From: Takakia lepidozioides
Taxonomy: Eukaryota > Streptophyta > Takakiopsida > Takakiales > Takakiaceae
Length of the DNA: 64,000 nucleotides
Direction of reading: 5' to 3'
Assembly: GCA_030704615.1 (NCBI GenBank)
Contig: CM060733.1
Span: 49,104,001-49,168,000 of the forward strand
Part shown: positions 58,463-64,000 of the stretch, in pieces
How the letters are laid out: each line of letters opens with the position of its first letter
How positions within the stretch are numbered: position 1 is the first letter of the stretch
The notes under the pieces: model-generated
Told to the model about the DNA's origin: nothing
Databases searched by the model: none
What the model saw: only the letters and a program-made list of their open reading frames with translations
Program-made: the position numbers and the translations under genes

Positions 58463-58898
58463 CCGCTACCTCGCTAGACCTGCCACCCCGTGGGACCCAC
58501 CCTTTGCCAAATGACCGGCTCAATTGGTCCGGGCCTTGGACAGCGAGGCAGACCTACTGCTAGATTGCTTTTGAACCATATGCACAGAAAGCAACCATCC
58601 ATGCCACCAGTCAACCATGCTCCATTGACGTCGTCCAACTTTGGATAACTTGGCCGGGACGGCCGATGCATGGAAGTTGTAGTTACCCTATAGACTTTTA
58701 CATTCACTGAAGATTTTAATATTTTATTGTCAATTTTTGGTCTCAATATCATCATATTGCTATAAACACATGATTATTGATTATTACTCTTCTTTAGGCC
58801 TAGACTTTCTCTCCGAGCATAGGCCCCACGGCTCCCATGCTTTCTGCTTCTTGAGGGTATTTTCTTAGGGGTCTATGCCTTAGTAGTTCTTTTTTCCT

Positions 58899-58933
<35 letters not shown>

Positions 58934-60100
58934 CGCAAGCCGAAGCTAGCGTAAATAAGAGCCTCTTCCCCGCATTCCTCCTTAAGGGTTGGCTCACTAA
59001 TGCATTGACTACGGTGTGTGTGCCTTATGGTGGGCACGGGGTTTAATTTTTTGTCCCCTAATAATTCCAAATAGAATTTCTCCAGCCTCAGTCCCCTGTT
59101 CATCTTATTATAAAAAAGAAAAATACATATATACATACAAATATTTAAACCATACCTAAAAAAATAGGAGGATGCATACCTTATTCATCACCAGGACTCA
59201 TGCCCTCCGTTGGAAGGTGGAGACTTTGAACCCTAAATCACCTAGGTTACAGCATGGCCAGCAGCGGCCATTTCAGACGCGCCAACTCCATTCTGTGGCG
59301 GTTTGGGGGCTCTCCCCGCGTCCCCAACAGCACCAGCCCACTCCTTATAGTGCCGGCCGTCTCGCAAATCCGTACTTCAAGCACGACATCTAGAATTCCG
59401 TTGCCGTCCCCCAAAACCCCCCCCATGGCAACGTCTTATCCGGGCATTCTCGCTCAAATGTGTTGACAGGTGGAGCGGTAGGTGGCAGGGCCCACAAGTC
59501 AACGTAACCATCTCAGCCGTGTGCCCGGCGGGGGAGGGGGGGTTTGCCGTGGGAGGCTGCCATGCTACTAGCCTTCACACCAGTTGCCACACTACTATAT
59601 GGGCTCCGAGCAAAAATGGGCTAGTATAATGCCGTTGGCGTGTCTGTTTACCGCGCCACTGCTGGTCATGCTCTTATGGAGGCAAACACAAACTCGGCTA
59701 GCGCAACCATACACAAACAAACAAGCGACTAGTCGCGTAATGGCTCCACCCTAATTACTAAACTGAAATGCTAGTGTTGGTGGTCCTGATAATAATGAAT
59801 TAAATTCAAAGAAAAAATGCAAAAAAATAAAATTGAAAGTGGAACTAGAGGGATAAATATGAAGAGAATTGAATATAATGGAAGCCATTGTGATAAAAAT
59901 GAGAAAAAATGAATATAATAGAAATCTAATAAACGGTCTCTGAAGGACTCGTTGAAAGGACTCGCTGAAAATCTAGCTGTAGACTAAAATCTGAAGTTTG
60001 CAAAACTGAAAACTGAAGTCTGTAAAGAGAAAATTATCAACACATATCAATGGTAGTTCAAAAACTAACTAAGATGTCTGAAGGACTGGCTGAAAATCTT
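58463..60100. other. Intergenic with a (TA)15 microsatellite; no gene seen
   Basis: A (TA)n run occupies 58,901-58,931. The rest has no recognisable coding sequence on either strand. Confidence 0.5.
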
Positions 60101-60138
60101 GCTTCAAACTTGAATTCTAAAGTTTACAAGACTGAAAA

Positions 60139-62640
60139 CTAAAGTTTGTAAAACTGAAAATTGAAGTCTATAAAAACACACATCAATGGCAGCTTGTACA
60201 ATATTGTTAAAGTAGTCATATATTGCAATTGTGGGCACCCAATCCACTGTTTGAAGTAACTGGTTTCCACATGCAGTTTGCCAACATGCATTTTGATCAC
60301 ATGAAGGCACAACTTTGAAAAACGAAATCGTATGAAACCCAACCCATGCTGAAGATATTGTGTTACCGTCTTTGGGTCAACAAAGATGTGTGACATAGTT
60401 CTCCCAACAAGCTTAATTGAGGCCTGTATGGTTCATGGAAGGACAAAAACAGCCACGATAGCATAGCCGAAACATCACTTTCCCATGCCAGCAAAATTAG
60501 AGATGCCGATTACTTACGATCAATCCATGTTGGAATATGTGAAAATGAAAATTCCCTCTTGCACAGAGATTTAAAAACTAGATTCTAATCATCCTGAAGA
60601 AGGTCAGTCCCTGGTGAGAATATCTCGGACAATGTATCAGAAAATGGATAATATAGTCTTCAAGCTGCCCGCACATCTGGGAATTTCACTCTCCTCTTTC
60701 TCTTTGCATCTGTTTATTGTTCAAAGGAACGAGTTTAAATTTCAGTCTAGTGCCGGGTAGGTAGACCCTTGTGCCCATAGAATAGATGAGAGAGGAGAAC
60801 AAGCTGTTGGAAAGTAAGGATGAACATTTACCCTTTGGCGGAAATGGGGGACATACCAGGCACATCATAAGTATCTTGACAGTTTGCACAGACATCTTTG
60901 GGCATGAGAGCTGCCTGCTTGGCAGAAAATGCTTCTTTGATATGCGGCAGCAGAACCCACATTGGGAGCACATCATGGGTGACCTTGCACTCCTTTGGAA
61001 AAAAAGAGGGGAACGGGAGAATGAGCCATGTCAAAGTAATATTGCCGAGTGAAAAGCCTTCGCAGCTTGAAAATCATCCATGAACACATATCAATTTCAG
61101 AGCTTAGTGACTCCATGAACAATGGAAAAAGGTCCATCAAATGCAAAAGCACAAAGTCCACTGTCAGATTAGAGTTGCAACTACACAGTGATCCTGGGTC
61201 CCAAAGTCCAAGCCACATGAAACCACTCATCAACCGCTATCCAAAGAAGCAAGATGATAGCAAAAAACATATTAAGCCAACCTGGGCTTCGCTAATTTCA
61301 TGAGACACAACAAGAGATAGGCTTTAATAGAACAGTACGCCAGTGGGAAGGGCCAAGGGACACTGTCTCGATAATCCTTGCCCACCTCAAAAAAAAACAC
61401 CCTCAGCTTTGATGCTTGAAAAGTAGCAGGTCCAAACAGTCTTTCCTGTAGAATTCCAAACCTGTCTATGAGACAAATAATAGAACCAACGAAGAATAGC
61501 ATGAAACTCTAGAAAAACCTTATTCTGTTTCAGCTCAAGCCTTTTTCCCTTACCCCACTACTCTGAAGCCAGGTAGACAACGATTGTAAGTCTATCCAAC
61601 CCTCTATCATACCAAAACAAACCTTTTGCAACTGTATTGGTGCTAAGCCCTTGTATAGTAAAGAAGCTTGCTCTAAAACATTTCAGGCAGAAAAGAAAAA
61701 GTTGAGGATGTAAAAGCCAACAAAACTTCCACTGTTTTTTTGCTGCTGCCTTTCTGATGTAGTTCAAATCAAATGGCGCACACACATCATGGATCCTCCA
61801 TGACTTTTAAGTGAAAAAGATGTTGGAGTATCTTACCACAAGCAATCCAAAGGTGGTGTGTGTAGTTTCTGAAGTACTAGTCCGTGAAAAGACATGGCCT
61901 TGGCTAATTTCCCCACTCCAACAACTGGAGACCAGAACGTTAGGGCTTTGAACGCTCACAAAATGCTGCATGGCCTGTCTAGAGGCATGTGCTCTGACTT
62001 ACAAAGCCGATGCTCTTGAAAAGGGCAGAGATCTTAGGTGATCAGTCAACTACTAACAGCCTGCACGCCAAGCATCCCAGGCAAGATGTAGGGCATCGAC
62101 TTTGGATGATGCTTGACATGTGACAACTGGGCACCGATACATAGCAGCATCAGAGTTAGGGTTGCCACACTCAACGACCCTTCCAGACTCTTCCGAGAAA
62201 TGACCCCGCTGTCGCTTGTAAGTGATCAGGAAAGTCTCAAGATTCATCGGCTTGAAGTAGAAAAGTTCATCCACATTCCGAAGGCTGGTGATGTCTATCT
62301 TCACAGTTGGTCTTGTCAGCCACCTAGCAAGGATTGAGGGGTACTCCAGAACAATTTCAAGGGAATAGTCAAGCCCATCATCTAAGGAGTCTGCATTGTC
62401 TTGGAGCAGCGTCCAATTGGCACCTACTGGTCGACAGCCCTTTATGTATATTTTCCTATCCTTGGGATTATACAGACTTCTGAGGATACACAAGCAAATT
62501 TTCAACAGAAAACCCAGCTGGTGTAATCTTCAAGTGCGCTCCCACTTTGCAATACCCTGGTTGCTTGCTTGGGCGGCGTGCACTTGAGCGAGGATTTGCT
62601 TTGAACGCCACTAGCCATTGTCCCTCTGGAACCATGGTAA
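60139..62640 (-). other. Series of minus-strand coding-like pieces, unrecognised, probably a broken gene
   Basis: Several minus-strand segments read like real protein: VPEGQWLVAFKANPRSS and KVGAHLKITPAGFSVENL (about 62,636-62,490), then KIYIKGCRPVGANW, YPSILARWLT and VDELFYFKPMNLETFLITYK (62,470-62,150). Further down are FDLNYIRKAAAKKQWKF (about 61,780), KLRVFFFEVGKDYRDSVPW (about 61,380), and DVLPMWVLLPHIKEAF with CANCQDTYDVPG (about 61,000-60,850). A one-base frame change near 62,470 splits the first two pieces without a usable intron. I do not recognise the family, and it is not certain that all pieces belong to one gene. Confidence 0.3.
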
Positions 62641-64000
62641 ATTTACTCTCCTCCCTCCAGTTTATGACATGTGGTCCTCAAGTCCCATCACAAGGCTCAC
62701 GATAATCCAACCTAGACTGCTGCTTCTGCTGTGGAAGCTGATTCAACTGAAAGATCTGTGTTTAAGATGCTGTAATCATCCAGTCCACGGAGAGCAGGGT
62801 AATGAAACACACTGGCCCGGATTCTCGATCGAACGAGGTTAGGTTCATAGTTCATACCTTTCCATCACTGGGGGAGAAGAACATACCAACAGCCATCAAT
62901 GTAGCAGGATTTGACCCCAGAATCATCTGGATGGCACATATTCTATAAACTAGTGGAGGCACATCTGCCACATTTGGGTATTTTCTGGGGTAGGTACATC
63001 AGGATCTTCGTTCTTTTCATTATCGATGCGTGGTCTCCTCTTGAGGGAGGAGCCAATATCTGGCTGTTCCCATAGACTGATCTCACAGGCAATCCATGAA
63101 TGCAACGAGGAATGGATGAATTTCATCTCACATATAGACAATTAGGTCGTGGTTGACCATGCATATTTTAATATACAGTTTTATTCTCTACATAATTAAA
63201 TATTGCACCGCGCACAGCTGTGCTAGTGGATGCAAACTGAAGCAGCGCCGTGTGGCTACGACCCCACCACACCCCTCTTTGTGCACACGCTCACGCCTGG
63301 ACCCCTGGGTCCCAACGGTTCCACCAATCAGCGTGCGCCCAAGTGGCGCAAGCCTCCACAGTCCACACCCCAGGATTCGATTCCCGCTCCCACCACAGTG
63401 GGCCAGATGCAGTGTATGCGTGTTTAGTAACTACCAGCTACAAGTGGTAAGGATCTCTGCTACTAGAGTAGGTGCTGGCTTAACATAGCTACGTCTCGTG
63501 GCTACTCACAGGGTGCTTCCAACATTGCTTTTCATTTTAACTCTAGGTCATTATAATCTTGGTCTAACTAGGGTTAAATTTTGCCCACACGCAAACACAA
63601 AGGTTCCCCCGCGATTGTATTGCTGCCTTATTATGGACCTTCATTTTTTTAATTTTTTTCTTTTAATTCGATTAGCTGTCCCTTTCGATTTTCAAGAAAA
63701 AATAAAAAAGTAAAAAACCTAGATAGGATACATCCCCTAGGTTTAAAAATGGGGACTAGATAATGTACAAGTGGGATTTGACTCGATGCCTCAGTGAAGC
63801 AAAGATTGACACTATATCTTTACCCCTTTCTTAATTCTCCCCTTCATTAATAATGAATATTATAATAAATAAATATTCAAGCCTTTTGCTTCTTAAAATG
63901 AGATAATTTTATCCAGGGCCTATGTCCCCCTGTTCACAAAATAAAAATAAAAATAAAAGTTATTCTTAAAGTCAGGCCCATTTTGGTCCCCACTTTGGAC
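62641..64000. other. Intergenic, AT-rich at the right edge; possible tRNA-like remnant
   Basis: Around 63,330-63,410 a box A-like AAGTGGCGCAAGCC is followed about 30 bp later by a box B-like GGATTCGATTCCCG, suggesting a decayed tRNA-derived SINE; acceptor stem pairing is absent. From 63,640 the sequence is A/T-rich low complexity. No gene is seen. Confidence 0.35.

Noticed and set aside
63330-63410. A functional tRNA gene
   Set aside because: Box-like sequences are present but acceptor, D and anticodon stems do not pair.

Overview
The window is nuclear DNA of a streptophyte, most likely a non-flowering land plant. The host-like genes have GT-AG introns and are plant or plastid types: disproportionating enzyme, a plastid/cyanobacterial DUF3685-like protein, a cis-prenyltransferase, an RNA polymerase RPB10 subunit, and remnants of a UDP-glycosyltransferase, a PPR protein and an OSB protein. 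I cannot name the species. Several genes were assembled here by matching exon phases and splice sites by eye; no search was run.

Bases 1-22,900 are a nest of mobile DNA. Element A runs off the left edge (about 1-975). Element C (about 13,871-21,533) carries the same end in the opposite orientation, has CATGAGC-rich terminal repeats, and sits inside a LINE reverse-transcriptase ORF flanked by a 14-bp direct repeat. Between A and C lie element B, with a decayed SWIM-finger (MULE-like) transposase on + and a decayed accessory gene on -, and a decayed PIF/Harbinger transposase. B and C share one layout: an accessory gene on -, a hairpin-rich repeat array, then SWIM transposase sequence on +. In C the accessory ORF is open for 626 codons although most of the transposase is gone. 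A 16-bp palindrome, ATTTCGGCGCCGAAAT, and its variants recur through A and C; this is the strongest candidate for an undescribed element-specific system.

Bases 22,900-29,500 hold a two-exon gene for a secreted Cys-rich protein, a PPR pseudogene split by a tRNA-derived SINE, a 307-aa ORF of unknown function and AT-rich spacer. An intronless GH77 4-alpha-glucanotransferase gene follows at 29,527-31,134.

Bases 34,056-39,980 are a minus-strand DUF3685-like gene. Its last exon is separated from the rest by a 3.2-kb intron holding a decayed LINE. One of its exons was copied in inverted orientation to about 47.2-47.6 kb. Between the copies lie a UDP-glycosyltransferase gene that stops before its sugar-donor box and a decayed OSB-like pseudogene.

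Bases 48,365-52,671 are a head-to-head pair of apparently intact genes: RPB10 (four short exons, minus) and a plastid-type cis-prenyltransferase (four exons, plus), sharing a 591-bp spacer. From 52.7 kb to the right edge I see mostly repeats: a 1.9-kb terminal-inverted-repeat element, LINE and SINE fragments, tandem duplications, and a stretch of broken coding sequence at 60-62.6 kb.
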